A DNA stretch of 64,000 nt from Streptomyces sp. SID13726 (lineage in GTDB: Bacteria; Actinomycetota; Actinomycetes; Streptomycetales; Streptomycetaceae): positions 682,001 to 746,000 of the forward strand of contig NZ_JAAGLY010000003.1 in the NCBI RefSeq assembly GCF_010548375.1, read 5' to 3'. Made by a program: the position numbers and the translations under genes. Positions 16,953 to 26,053 of this stretch are shown here, in pieces. Every line of letters starts with the position of its first letter. Positions within the stretch are counted from its first letter, which is position 1. The notes beneath the pieces are model-generated. The model was not told the DNA's origin. It did no database searches and saw nothing but the letters and a program-made list of their open reading frames with translations.

Positions 16953-17969
16953 CTACGAGGACTGCTTCTTGGCGCGGCTCGGCTGTACCCGCTTGGGCTC
17001 CCCCGGCATCTTCGGATACTCGGGCGGGTACGGCAGATCGCCCAGCCCGTGGTCGTGCTCGTCCTTGCGGGCGAGTTCCAGCAGGTGCTCAAGGGAGAAA
17101 GCGTGATCGTCCATGTCCGCGTGCACGTCGCCGAGTTCGGCGAAGCGCGCGGGCATGGTCGCGATGTCGAAGTCCTGGGGGTGCGCCTCACCGACCTCCT
17201 CCCAGCGCAGCGGCGCGGAGACGGGGGCGTGCGGGCGGGGCCGTACGGAATAGGCGGAGGCGATCGTGCGGTCGCGGGCCGTCTGGTTGTAGTCGATGAA
17301 GATGCGCTCGCCGCGCTCCTCCTTCCACCACTTGATGGTGACGCGGTCCGGCATCCGGCGTTCCATCTCCCGCCCGACCGCGATGGCGGCCCGCCGCACC
17401 TGGGTGAAGGTCCAGCGCGGTTCGATGGGCACGAAGACATGCAGTCCGCGTCCGCCGGAGGTCTTGGGCCAGCCCTTCAGGCCGCCGAACTCCTCCAGCA
17501 CGTCCCGGAGTTCGAAGGCGGCGCGCACCGCGTCGTCGTAGTCCGTGCCGGGCTGCGGGTCCAGGTCGATACGGAGTTCGTCGGGGCTGTCCACGTCGTC
17601 GCGGCGGACCGGCCAGGGGTGGAAGGTGAGGGTGCCGTACTGGGCGGCCCACAGGACCGCGGCCTCCTCGGTGGGGCACATCTCGTCGGCGCTGCGGCCG
17701 CTGGGGAAGGTGATGTGCGCGGTCGGGATCCAGTCGGGCATGTTCTTGGGCGCCCGTTTCTGGAAGAAGTTCTCGCCGGTCACCCCGTCCGGGTAGCGCT
17801 CCAGGGTGGTGGGGCGGTTGCGCAGGGCGCGCAGGATGCCCGGGGCGACGGACTGGTAGTAGCGGGCGAGGTCCAGCTTGGTGAAGCCGCGCTCCGGGAA
17901 GAAGATCTTGTCCGGGCTGGACAGCCGTACCGTCCGGCCGCCCGCCTCCAGTTCCACCGCGTCACCCAT
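16953..17969 (-). CDS. LigD-type DNA polymerase/primase domain protein
   Basis: A 338-residue archaeo-eukaryotic primase-fold polymerase as found in bacterial NHEJ. Metal-binding acidic residues appear in ELRIDLDPQPG near residue 135. The nucleotide-binding segment TSGGRGLHVFVPI is near 168, and FIDYNQTARDRTIASAYSVR is near 225. In many bacteria this domain is fused to ligase and phosphoesterase in LigD; here it stands alone, divergent from a separate ligase gene. It fills gaps during double-strand break joining with Ku. No ku gene is in this window. The stop is 15 bases from the convergent DUF1080 gene. Confidence 0.92.
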   Translation of the reverse strand: MGDAVELEAGGRTVRLSSPDKIFFPERGFTKLDLARYYQSVAPGILRALRNRPTTLERYPDGVTGENFFQKRAPKNMPDWIPTAHITFPSGRSADEMCPTEEAAVLWAAQYGTLTFHPWPVRRDDVDSPDELRIDLDPQPGTDYDDAVRAAFELRDVLEEFGGLKGWPKTSGGRGLHVFVPIEPRWTFTQVRRAAIAVGREMERRMPDRVTIKWWKEERGERIFIDYNQTARDRTIASAYSVRPRPHAPVSAPLRWEEVGEAHPQDFDIATMPARFAELGDVHADMDDHAFSLEHLLELARKDEHDHGLGDLPYPPEYPKMPGEPKRVQPSRAKKQSS

Positions 17970-18043
17970 GCGGCCACGGTAGGCCCGTGGAGCGAAGCTC
18001 GCATATCAGGCGAAAAGCAGCACCGCCCAGCAGAATCAGGTCC

Positions 18044-19105
18044 ATGGATCTGCCGGTGATGCCCCCTGTGAAGCCCATGCTCGCCAAGTCGGTGGCGAAG
18101 ATCCCGCCGGGCATGCACTACGAGGCGAAGTGGGACGGGTTCCGGGCGATCGTGTTCCGCGACGGCGCCGAGGTCGAGCTGGGCAGTCGTACCGGAAAGC
18201 CGCTGACCAGGTACTTTCCCGAGCTGGTCGAGGCGCTGCGGGAGCGGCTGCCCGAGCGGTGCGTGATGGACGGGGAGATCGTGATCGCGCGGGAGGGACG
18301 GCTGGACTTCGACGCGCTGACCGAGCGGATCCATCCGGCGGCCTCCCGGGTGCGGACGCTGGCCGAGCGGACACCGGCCTCCTTCGTCGCCTTCGACCTG
18401 CTGTCACTCCAGGATGAGTCCCTGCTGGACGTCCCGCTGACCGACCGCAGGCAGCTGCTGACGACGGCCCTGTCCGGGGTCTCGGCCCCGGTGCACCTCG
18501 CGCCGGCGACGACCGACATCGACGTGGCCCAGCGGTGGTTCGAGCAGTACGAGGGCGCGGGTCTGGACGGGGTCATCGCGAAGCCGCTGACCCTGCGCTA
18601 TCTCCAGGACGAGCGCGCCATGTTCAAGATCAAGCACGAGCGCACGGCGGACGTGGTGGTGGCGGGCTACCGGCTGCACAAGAGCGGCCCGATCGTCGGC
18701 TCCCTGCTGCTCGGCCTCCACGACGACAAGGGCACGCTCCAGCATGTCGGGGTGTCCGCCGCGTTCCCGATGAAGCGGCGCGCCGAGCTGATCGACGAGC
18801 TGGAGCCGCTGCGCATGGCGGACGCGTCCGGGCACCCGTGGGCGGCCTGGGCGGAGGAGGCCGCGCACGAGAGCGCCCGGCTGCCCGGGGCGCCGAGCCG
18901 CTGGTCGGGCAAGAAGGACCTGTCGTGGGTGCCGCTCAGACCGGAGCGGGTGGCCGAGGTGGCGTACGACCACATGGAGAACGGCGTACGGTTCCGCCAC
19001 ACCGCCCGCTTCCGCCGCTGGCGCCCCGACCGGACCCCGGAGAGCTGCACGTACGCGCAGCTGGAGGAGCCGGTGCGGTACGACCTGGACGAGATCCTGG
19101 GCTGA
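18044..19105 (+). CDS. ATP-dependent DNA ligase (LigC/LigD ligase-domain type)
   Basis: A 353-residue ligase. The catalytic Lys (about residue 29) sits in EAKWDGFRAI. Further nucleotidyltransferase motifs are MDGEIVI, SFVAFDLL, GLDGVIAKPL and MFKIKHERTADVVV, followed by an OB-fold. ATP ligases of this size work in repair with LigD-Pol and Ku. The ATG at 18044 follows an AGGTCC stretch and gives the usual short N-terminus. It is divergent from the polymerase gene with 74 bases between the starts, so the two are probably co-regulated. The LigD phosphoesterase domain is absent from both. Confidence 0.92.
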   Translation: MDLPVMPPVKPMLAKSVAKIPPGMHYEAKWDGFRAIVFRDGAEVELGSRTGKPLTRYFPELVEALRERLPERCVMDGEIVIAREGRLDFDALTERIHPAASRVRTLAERTPASFVAFDLLSLQDESLLDVPLTDRRQLLTTALSGVSAPVHLAPATTDIDVAQRWFEQYEGAGLDGVIAKPLTLRYLQDERAMFKIKHERTADVVVAGYRLHKSGPIVGSLLLGLHDDKGTLQHVGVSAAFPMKRRAELIDELEPLRMADASGHPWAAWAEEAAHESARLPGAPSRWSGKKDLSWVPLRPERVAEVAYDHMENGVRFRHTARFRRWRPDRTPESCTYAQLEEPVRYDLDEILG

Positions 19106-19114
19106 GCCGCGGGT

Positions 19115-20124
19115 CTACGGCTTCATCAGCACCTTGACCATCCCGTCCCGCTTCTTCTGGAACAGCTCGTACGCGCGCGGGGCGTCCGACAGCGGCACGT
19201 GGTGGGTCGCGAAGTCGTCGACTCCGAGCAGGTCCTCGTCCGTCAGGAACGGGATGATCTCGTCGCTCCAGCGCCGCACGTTGGCCTGGCCCATCCGGAT
19301 CTGGATCTGCTTGTCGAACAGGGTGAGCAGGGGCAGCGGGTCCGCCATGCCGCCGTAGACCCCGGTCACGGAGAGCGCGCCGCACCAGCTCGATGGCGGT
19401 GTGCAGGGCGGCCAGCCGGTCGACGCTGAAGCGTTCGGCGAACGGTCCGCTCAGCCTTCGGGGCAGCAGCGCCGAGGCCTGCTGGGCGAGCCTGGCGGCG
19501 GCGCTGCCGTGGGCCTCGGTGCCGACCGCGTCGATCACGGCGTCCGGGCCGCGTCCGTCGGTCTCGTCGCGGATCGCCCGGACCAGCTCCTTCTCGCTGT
19601 CGAAGCTCCTGAGGTCGTACGTCTCCACGCCCCACGCGCGGGCCCGCCGCAGCCGCTCCGTCACCAGGTCCACACCGAAGACGCGCCCGGCGCCGCGCAC
19701 CTGGGCGACCCGGCACGCCATGTCGCCGATGGGCCCGAGTCCGAGCACCGCGACGGAGCCGCCCTCGGGGACGTCGGCGTAGGCGACGGCCTGCCAGGGG
19801 GTGGGCAGGACGTCGGAGAGGTGGACGAAGCGGTCGTCGGGCGGACCCTCCGGGACCTTGATGGGCCCGAACTGCGCCTGCGGGACGCGCAGATACTCGG
19901 CCTGAACGCCCGGGACGGAGCCGTAGAGCCGGGTGCAGCCGAACAGGGCGGCGCCCATGCCCGCGCTGGTGACCTGGGCGGTCTCGCACTGGGTCGGCAG
20001 CCCGGTCACGCACATCCAGCAGTTGCCGCAGGCGATGAGGATGTCGCCCGGTGTCATGAACGGGGTGAGCACCTCGTAAAGGTGCACGTACGTCCCGCCT
20101 GCCCTGCCAGGTGACTGCCTTCAT
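19115..20124 (-). pseudogene. Decayed zinc-dependent alcohol dehydrogenase (three deletions)
   Basis: Reading from 20124, MKAVTWQGRRDV is a normal start for formaldehyde/alcohol dehydrogenase-like proteins and has GGAGGGAG upstream. The frame then jumps at about 20085 directly to LYEVLTPFMTPGDI in another frame. That loses the CGSDLH segment with the first catalytic zinc ligand. At about 20048 the text passes from GDIL to IACGNC, losing the GHE zinc motif without a frameshift. At about 19385 a third deletion after IELVRR shifts frame into SVTGVYGGMADP. The structural zinc cysteines and the Rossmann GLGPIG remain. With the active-site ligands gone and two frameshifts, the product cannot be functional. 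Clustered assembly errors are the alternative. Confidence 0.85.
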
Positions 20125-20318
20125 CGCCGGGCGCTCCCTCCGTCACGTCCGCGTGTGGGTCCTGGGGTCGGCGCCCCGGGGACCCGGGGCGCGTCCGCCG
20201 AACCGTGTCCCAGGGCCGTTCGGCCTACTCGACGCGACTAATCAGAAACAGACGGGTATGGGCACCAATGAACTTATAAGCGCACAATCGATAACACGAG
20301 ACGGGTGGTACGGCGGGC

Positions 20319-21320
20319 ATGGTGGGTATGGGACACGGGACGCGCACACGACGCGTCCGTACGGCGGCGGTGCTGCTGACCGCCACGGGCCTTTTCGCCG
20401 CGGGCTGCACGGGAGCGGGTACCCCCCGCGTCCCGGCCGACGACGGCCGCGGACAGCTGCACACCTCGGAACCGAGCGCGTCCGGACAGAGCCGGGCGGC
20501 CGACCGTCCCGCGCTGCTCGCCGTGAAGATCGACAACGTCCGGGCGGCACGGCCGCAGGCCGGCATCGACTCGGCGGACATCGTCTACGCCGAGCAGGTC
20601 GAGGGCGGTCTCAGCCGTCTGATGGCGGTGTTCGCGACCCGGCTGCCGAAGACTGTCGGCCCGGTGCGCAGCGCCCGTGAGTCCGACCTGGAGCTGCTGC
20701 GCCAGTTCGACGACCCGACGCTCGCCTTCTCCGGCGCCCAGCGCAAGCTGATGCCCCTGATCAACCGGGCGCCGCTGGACGCCAGGACCCCGGAGCAGGC
20801 GTCCGACGCCTACTTCCGCGGCAGCGACAAGGCCTCGCCGCACAACCTCTATGTGCGCCCGAAGCGCCTGATGCCCACCACCCCGGGCGCGGCGGCGCTG
20901 ACCACCGGCTTCCGCTACGGCGCCGCGCCCGCCGGCGGCACCAGGGACACCTCGGAGACGGTCCGCTACCCGGCCGCCCGCTTCACCTTCAGCTGGTCCG
21001 AGAGCCGTCGGCGCTGGCTGGTCTCGATGGACGGCAGACCGGACACGACGTCGGACGGGAAGCGGCTGGCGCCGGCCACGGTCGTCGTGCAGTACGTGAA
21101 GGTGCGCCCGTCCGCCTTCCACGACTTCCTCGGCAACAACACGCCGTACACGCAGACGGTGGGCTCGGGCCGGGCGAAGGTGCTGCGCGACGGCCGCGCC
21201 TACGACGTGAACTGGAAGCGGCCCAAGGCCACCGACGGCACGGAGTTCACCACCAAGGACGGCGCGCCCGTGAACTTCGCCAAGGGCCAGGTGTGGGTCG
21301 TGTTCGCGAAGGCGTCGTAG
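20319..21320 (+). CDS. DUF3048 lipoprotein
   Basis: A 333-residue protein with a lipoprotein signal peptide (hydrophobic stretch then LFAAGC near residue 30) and the DUF3048 pattern: PALLAVKIDNVRAARPQAGI, DIVYAEQVEGGLSRLMAVF, VGPVRSARESD, then SPHNLYV. A C-terminal domain ends with GQVWVVFAK. The family (relatives include YerB) is anchored outside the membrane and has no proven activity. The ATG at 20319 is used; the ATG at 20328 is possible. The stop lies inside a 26-bp tandem repeat shared with the convergent MarR gene. Confidence 0.85.
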   Translation: MVGMGHGTRTRRVRTAAVLLTATGLFAAGCTGAGTPRVPADDGRGQLHTSEPSASGQSRAADRPALLAVKIDNVRAARPQAGIDSADIVYAEQVEGGLSRLMAVFATRLPKTVGPVRSARESDLELLRQFDDPTLAFSGAQRKLMPLINRAPLDARTPEQASDAYFRGSDKASPHNLYVRPKRLMPTTPGAAALTTGFRYGAAPAGGTRDTSETVRYPAARFTFSWSESRRRWLVSMDGRPDTTSDGKRLAPATVVVQYVKVRPSAFHDFLGNNTPYTQTVGSGRAKVLRDGRAYDVNWKRPKATDGTEFTTKDGAPVNFAKGQVWVVFAKAS

Positions 21321-21418
21321 CGGCTCACCACCGCAAGGCCTCGTGGCGGCTCACGACTGCGCTGCCTCGTAGCGGCTCATGACTGCGCTGCCTCGTAGCG
21401 GCTCACGACTGCGCGGCC
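21317..21418. repeat. 26-bp tandem repeat, about four copies, spanning two convergent gene ends
   Basis: Copies begin at 21317, 21343, 21369 and 21395 with consensus GTAGCGGCTCACGACTGCGC plus TGCCTC. The first copy contains the TAG stop of the DUF3048 gene. The last contains the TGA stop (reverse strand) of the MarR gene. Every copy repeats the reverse-strand TCA, so the array looks like a duplication of the gene-end junction. No clear hairpin is present. Confidence 0.8.
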
Positions 21419-21867
21419 AGGGGCTCCGCCGGGTTGCGGAGCCCCTCCGCCGCGTCCGAGACCCGGCGGATCAGGTCGAAGAACACACTCTGCTCGTCGG
21501 CGGAGAGCGGGGCCAGGAAGACCTGGTTCATCCGGGCCGTGCGCACGGTCAGCTTGCGGTGGGTGCGCACCCCGTCCTCGGTCAGGCGCAGCAGGAAACG
21601 GCGGCCGTCCTGCGGGTCGCGGACCTTGTCCAGCAGCCCGCGCCGGCCCAGCCGGCTGATCACCTCGGCGATGGTGGACCGGTCGAGCCCCACCCGCTCC
21701 CCCACCGTGCGCTGGTCGAGTCCCGGCTCGGCGACGAGCGCGTTCAGGACCGCGAACTGCGGCGAGGTGATCTCCTCGGAGACCATCGTGTTCCACAGCA
21801 GGTAGTGGGCCTGCTGGAGCCGCCGGGCGAGGTGCCCGGGATGGGTGGTCAGGTCCACCGCGGCCAT
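21403..21867 (-). CDS. pcaV: MarR-family repressor of protocatechuate catabolism (PcaV)
   Basis: A 154-residue MarR protein divergent from pcaI. The winged helix-turn-helix covers TSPQFAVLNALVAEPG, DQRTVGERVGLDRSTIAEVISRL and the wing DPQDGRRFLLRLT. S. coelicolor PcaV represses the pca operon and releases DNA on binding protocatechuate; Arg15 and His21, recalled as ligand contacts, are both present at those positions with the ATG at 21867. GGGGGAG lies upstream of that ATG. A perfect 14-bp palindrome sits in the intergenic region. Function is inferred from family and position together. Confidence 0.92.
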   Translation of the reverse strand: MAAVDLTTHPGHLARRLQQAHYLLWNTMVSEEITSPQFAVLNALVAEPGLDQRTVGERVGLDRSTIAEVISRLGRRGLLDKVRDPQDGRRFLLRLTEDGVRTHRKLTVRTARMNQVFLAPLSADEQSVFFDLIRRVSDAAEGLRNPAEPLAAQS

Positions 21868-21913
21868 GTGCGCTCCCCCGGTCGTCTTGGACGGTGCACC
21901 GCATATTGGTTGG

Positions 21914-21998
21914 TGCACTGAAGAACAGTGAGTCTTGACGACAGGTTGCCACAGTGGCAGCTTAAGAGGAACCTCGCTGAAGTACTCAGTGCACTGAG
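21914..21998. promoter_or_regulatory. PcaV operator region
   Basis: A perfect 14-base palindrome, CTCAGTGCACTGAG, lies at 21985-21998, 26 bases before the pcaI start. A partial copy with the same core, TGCACTGA, lies at 21914-21921 near the pcaV start. Two sites fit a MarR dimer repressing both divergent promoters. Confidence 0.7.
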
Positions 21999-22023
21999 CA
22001 ATTGGAGAGATGGGGTTCCACGG

Positions 22024-22806
22024 ATGGACAAGGTGGTCGCCACAGCCCGGGAGGCGGTGGCCGACGTGACCCCGGGCTCGTCGCTCGCGGTGGGCGGTTT
22101 CGGACTGAGCGGTGTGCCGAACGTGCTCATCCAGGCCCTCTACGAGCAGGGCACCGGCGCGCTGAAGGTGGTCTCCAACAACTGCGGGGCGATGGAGTCC
22201 GGCCTCGCGGTCCTGCTCGCGGCCGGGCGGATCGCCCGCGTCACAGGCTCCTACATCGGCGCCAACAAGGAGTTCGCCCGCCAGTACCTGGCCGGTGAGC
22301 TGGAGGTCGAGATGATCCCGCAGGGCACGCTCGCCGAGCGGCTGCGGGCGGGCGGCGCCGGTATCCCCGCCTTCTTCACCCCGGCCGGGGTGGGCACCCA
22401 GGTCGCCGACGGCGGACTCCCCTGGCGCTACGACGGCCAGGGCGGCGTCGCCCTCGCCTCGCCGCCGAAGGAGGTGCGCGAGTTCGACGGCGTGGAGTAC
22501 GTCCTGGAGCACGGCATCCGCACCGACTTCGCGCTGGTGCGGGCGGCTCGCGGGGACCGGCACGGGAACCTGGTCTTCAACCGGTCCACCCGGAACTTCA
22601 ACCCCCTCGCCGCGATGGCGGGTCGCGTGACGATCGCCGAGGTGGAGGAGCTGGTGGAGCCCGGCGAGATCGACCCGGACGCGGTGCACCTGCCGGGGAT
22701 CTTCGTGCAGCGGGTGATCGCGCTGACCCCGGAACAGGCGAAGGACAAGCAGATCGAGCAGCGCACGACGTCCGCGCCTGCGGCACGAGGGACGGTGGAC
22801 CGGTAG
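22024..22806 (+). CDS. pcaI: 3-oxoadipate CoA-transferase, subunit A
   Basis: A 260-residue CoA-transferase alpha subunit (SCOT family). It begins [30 protein letters not shown] with the glycine-rich CoA-binding GGFGLSG, followed by [16 protein letters not shown] and the [11 protein letters not shown] segment. With PcaJ it moves CoA from succinyl-CoA to 3-oxoadipate. The ATG at 24 bases past 22000 is chosen because the longer frame lacks family sequence. The stop overlaps the pcaJ GTG by one base. First gene of the pcaIJFHGBL operon. Confidence 0.94.
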   Translation: MDKVVATAREAVADVTPGSSLAVGGFGLSGVPNVLIQALYEQGTGALKVVSNNCGAMESGLAVLLAAGRIARVTGSYIGANKEFARQYLAGELEVEMIPQGTLAERLRAGGAGIPAFFTPAGVGTQVADGGLPWRYDGQGGVALASPPKEVREFDGVEYVLEHGIRTDFALVRAARGDRHGNLVFNRSTRNFNPLAAMAGRVTIAEVEELVEPGEIDPDAVHLPGIFVQRVIALTPEQAKDKQIEQRTTSAPAARGTVDR

Positions 22807-23450
22807 TGGCTTGGAAGCGGGAAGAGATGGCCGCGCGGGCCGCGCGCGAGCTTCAGGACGGTCAGTACGTCAACCTCGGCATCGGTCTGCCGACACTGAT
22901 CCCGAACTACCTCCCCGAGGGCGTCGAGGTCGTCCTCGAGTCCGAGAACGGCATCCTGGGCACCGGCCCCTACCCCACCGAGGACCAGGTCGACCCCGAT
23001 CTGATCAACGCGGGCAAGGAGACCGTCACCGTGCTGCCGGGGGCGTCCTTCTTCGACTCCGCGCTGTCCTTCGGGATGATCCGGGGCGGTCACATCGACG
23101 TCGCCGTACTGGGCGCCATGCAGGTGTCCGAGACCGGCGACCTGGCCAACTGGGCCATCCCCGGCAAGATGATCACCGGGATCGGCGGGGCGATGGACCT
23201 GGTGCACGGCGCCCGGACGGTCATCGTGGTGATGACCCACACCGCGAAGGACGGCTCCCCGAAGATCCTCACCGAGTGCGCGCTGCCACTGACCGGCAAG
23301 GCGTGCGTGAACCGGATCATCACCGACCTCGGCGTCCTGGACGTCACCGAGGACGGCCTGCTGCTCGTCGAGACCGCGCCGGGCGTGAGCGTCGAGGAGA
23401 TCACCGCCAGGACCGACGCCAAGGTGAGTGTCGCGGAGGGTCTGAAGTGA
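22806..23450 (+). CDS. pcaJ: 3-oxoadipate CoA-transferase, subunit B
   Basis: A 214-residue CoA-transferase beta subunit. The catalytic Glu is in ESENGILG (Glu47 counted from GTG 22806), which forms the glutamyl-CoA intermediate. [16 protein letters not shown] and [20 protein letters not shown] are family hallmarks. It works as a heteromer with PcaI. Its end overlaps the pcaF start (GTGA), indicating translational coupling. Confidence 0.94.
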   Translation: MAWKREEMAARAARELQDGQYVNLGIGLPTLIPNYLPEGVEVVLESENGILGTGPYPTEDQVDPDLINAGKETVTVLPGASFFDSALSFGMIRGGHIDVAVLGAMQVSETGDLANWAIPGKMITGIGGAMDLVHGARTVIVVMTHTAKDGSPKILTECALPLTGKACVNRIITDLGVLDVTEDGLLLVETAPGVSVEEITARTDAKVSVAEGLK

Positions 23451-24649
23451 GGAACGTCTACATCGTCGACGCGGTCCGCACCCCGGTCGGCCGCTACAAC
23501 GGCTCCCTCGCCGCCGTCCGCCCGGACGACCTGGGCGCACACGCGATCCGTGAACTCCTCGCCCGTACGCCCGACCTGGACCCGGCGCGGATCGAGGACG
23601 TCTACTTCGGCAACGCCAACGGCGCGGGCGAGGAGAACCGCAACGTGGGCCGCATGGCCGCGCTGCTCGCGGGGCTGCCGACGTCGGTGCCGGGTGTGAC
23701 CGTGAACCGGCTGTGCGCGTCGGGCCTGGAGGCGGTGATCCAGGCGGCCCGGGCCATCGCGGTCGGGGACGCCTCCGTAGCCGTGGCGGGCGGTGTGGAG
23801 TCGATGACGCGGGCGCCCTACGTGCTGCCCAAGTCCGACAGGCCGTTCCCCGCCGGGCACACCGAGCTGTACTCGACCACGCTGGGCTGGCGGATGGTCA
23901 ACCCGCGGATGGACCCGCAGTGGACGATCCCGCTGGGCGAGTCGGCGGAACTGATCGCGGAGAAGCACAAGATCAGCCGGGAGCAGCAGGACGAGTTCGC
24001 GCTGGCCTCGCACCGCAAGGCGACCGCGGCACAGGCGGCGGGCCTGTTCGACCCCGAGCTCGCGCCGGTGTCGATCCCGCGGCGCAAGGGTGAGCCCCTC
24101 GTCCTCGACGCGGACGAATGCGTACGCCCGGACGCGTCGGCGGAGGCGATGGCGAAGCTCAGGCCGTCGTTCCGCGACGAGGGCGGGACCGTCACCGCGG
24201 GCAACGCGTCCCCGCTCAACGACGGTGCCGCGGCCCTGCTGTTGGTGGACGACGAAGGTCTCGCGGCGACGGGCCGCGAGCCGCTGGCCCGGATCTCCGC
24301 CACGGGGGTCGACGCGCTCGACCCGCACTACTTCGGGCTCGCCCCCGTCGGAGCCGTCAACCGCGCGCTCGCCAAGGCCGGCAAGGGATTTGACGATGTG
24401 TCAGTGCTGGAGCTGAACGAGGCCTTCGCCGCACAGGTCCTCGGATGTGTCGCCGAGTGGCCCGAGTTCGACCCGGCGATCCTCAACCCGCAGGGCGGCG
24501 CGATCGCGCTCGGGCATCCGCTGGGAGCGTCCGGGGCGCGGCTGGCCGGAACGGTGGCGCATCAACTGGCGCGCAGGGGCAGTGGAGTCGGAGTGGCCAC
24601 GCTGTGCATCGGTGTCGGCCAGGGACTCGCCCTCGTCCTCGAACGCTAA
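23447..24649 (+). CDS. pcaF: 3-oxoadipyl-CoA thiolase
   Basis: A 400-residue thiolase that cleaves 3-oxoadipyl-CoA into succinyl-CoA and acetyl-CoA, the last step of the pathway. The acyl-accepting Cys is in [11 protein letters not shown] near residue 89, the catalytic His in [14 protein letters not shown] near 352, and the second Cys in [10 protein letters not shown] near 386. The GENRNVGR segment is typical of PcaF. GTG 23447 overlaps the pcaJ stop by 4 bases. Acetyl-CoA acetyltransferase is the close alternative, set aside because of operon context. Confidence 0.94.
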   Translation: MRNVYIVDAVRTPVGRYNGSLAAVRPDDLGAHAIRELLARTPDLDPARIEDVYFGNANGAGEENRNVGRMAALLAGLPTSVPGVTVNRLCASGLEAVIQAARAIAVGDASVAVAGGVESMTRAPYVLPKSDRPFPAGHTELYSTTLGWRMVNPRMDPQWTIPLGESAELIAEKHKISREQQDEFALASHRKATAAQAAGLFDPELAPVSIPRRKGEPLVLDADECVRPDASAEAMAKLRPSFRDEGGTVTAGNASPLNDGAAALLLVDDEGLAATGREPLARISATGVDALDPHYFGLAPVGAVNRALAKAGKGFDDVSVLELNEAFAAQVLGCVAEWPEFDPAILNPQGGAIALGHPLGASGARLAGTVAHQLARRGSGVGVATLCIGVGQGLALVLER

Positions 24650-24667
24650 CGAAACGCAGGAATCGTC

Positions 24668-25441
24668 ATGACTCTCACCCAGCACGACATCGACCAGGAA
24701 ATCGCCGCCGAGCACGCCGCCTACGAGAAGCGGCTCGCCGACGGGGCACCCGTGGAGCACCAGCCCCGCCGGGACTACGCGCCCTACCGCTCCTCAGTGC
24801 TGCGGCATCCGAAACAGCCGCCGATCACCATCGACGTGTCCAAGGACCCGGAACTGGTGGAGCTGCACTCGCCGGCCTTCGGCGAGCGGGACATCACGGA
24901 CATCGACAACGACCTGACCCGGCAGCACACCGGGGAGCCGATCGGTGAGCGGATCACCGTCGAGGGGCGCCTCCTCGACCGGGACGGCCGGCCGCTGCGC
25001 GGACAGCTGGTGGAGATCTGGCAGGCCAACTCGGCCGGCCGCTACGCCCATCAGCGCGAGCAGCACGACGCCCCGCTGGACCCGAACTTCACCGGAGTGG
25101 GCCGCACGCTCACCGACGACAGCGGCTTCTACCGCTTCACCACCGTCCAGCCGGGCCCGTACCCGTGGCGCCAGCACGTCAACGCCTGGCGGCCGGCCCA
25201 CATCCACTTCTCGCTCTTCGGCACGGCGTTCACCCAGCGACTGGTGACGCAGATGTACTTCCCGAGCGACCCGCTGTTCCCCTACGACCCGATCATCCAG
25301 TCGGTGACGGACGACGCGGCCCGGCAGCGGCTGGTCGCCACCTACGACCACGGTCTGTCCGTACCGGAGTTCTCGATGGGCTACCACTGGGACATCGTGC
25401 TCGACGGACCGCAGGCCACCTGGATCGAAGAAGGGCGCTGA
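24668..25441 (+). CDS. pcaH: Protocatechuate 3,4-dioxygenase beta subunit
   Basis: A 257-residue intradiol dioxygenase subunit that holds the catalytic ferric iron. Iron ligands are seen as Tyr in SAGRYAH, Tyr in QPGPYPW, and two His in RPAHIHFS. It opens protocatechuate between the hydroxyls to 3-carboxy-cis,cis-muconate with PcaG. GACCPDEL-like ring-binding variants are absent and the WQANSAGRY context is typical of PcaH. It follows pcaF by 18 bases with its own AGGA ribosome site. Confidence 0.95.
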   Translation: MTLTQHDIDQEIAAEHAAYEKRLADGAPVEHQPRRDYAPYRSSVLRHPKQPPITIDVSKDPELVELHSPAFGERDITDIDNDLTRQHTGEPIGERITVEGRLLDRDGRPLRGQLVEIWQANSAGRYAHQREQHDAPLDPNFTGVGRTLTDDSGFYRFTTVQPGPYPWRQHVNAWRPAHIHFSLFGTAFTQRLVTQMYFPSDPLFPYDPIIQSVTDDAARQRLVATYDHGLSVPEFSMGYHWDIVLDGPQATWIEEGR

Positions 25442-25447
25442 CCAGCC

Positions 25448-26053
25448 ATGACGAAGATCGACACCAGCCGCCCGGAGACCGTGCTGCCGACCCCGTCGCA
25501 CACGGTCGGCCCCTTCTACGGCCACGCCCTGCCCTTCCCCGGCGGCGGCGACATCGCGCCCGTCGGCCACCCGGACACCCTCACCCTCCAGGGCTACGTC
25601 CACGACGGCGAGGGCACCCCGCTGCCGGACGCGTTCGTGGAGCTGTGGGGCGCCGACCCGGACGGCAACGTCCCGCAGGTCGACGGCTCGATCCGGCGCG
25701 ACCCGGCGAGCGGCGGCTATCTCGGGCGCAACGGCGTGGAGTTCACCGGCTGGGGCCGGATACAGACCGACGCCAACGGCCACTGGTCCGCACGGACACT
25801 GCGTCCGGGCGCACGCGGCCAGAGCGCGCCGTACCTCAGTGTGTGCGTCTTCGCGCGCGGGCTGCTGGTGCATCTGTACACCCGGATCTACCTGCCGGAA
25901 GACGAGGCCGCCCTCGCCGCCGACCCGCTGCTGTCCCGGGTGCCGGCGGAGCGGCGCGACACGCTGATCGCGCGCCGGCAGGGCGATGGCACTTACCGTT
26001 TCGACATCCGCCTTCAGGGCGAAGGCGAGACGGTCTTCCTGGAGTTCCAGTGA
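25448..26053 (+). CDS. pcaG: Protocatechuate 3,4-dioxygenase alpha subunit
   Basis: A 201-residue partner of PcaH with the same fold but without the iron ligand set. Seen are TPSHTVGPFYGHALPF, DAFVELWGADPDGNVPQ, and SVCVFARGLLVHLYTRIYLP. It completes the substrate pocket of the dioxygenase. It starts 6 bases after pcaH and its stop overlaps the GTG of pcaB. Confidence 0.94.
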   Translation: MTKIDTSRPETVLPTPSHTVGPFYGHALPFPGGGDIAPVGHPDTLTLQGYVHDGEGTPLPDAFVELWGADPDGNVPQVDGSIRRDPASGGYLGRNGVEFTGWGRIQTDANGHWSARTLRPGARGQSAPYLSVCVFARGLLVHLYTRIYLPEDEAALAADPLLSRVPAERRDTLIARRQGDGTYRFDIRLQGEGETVFLEFQ

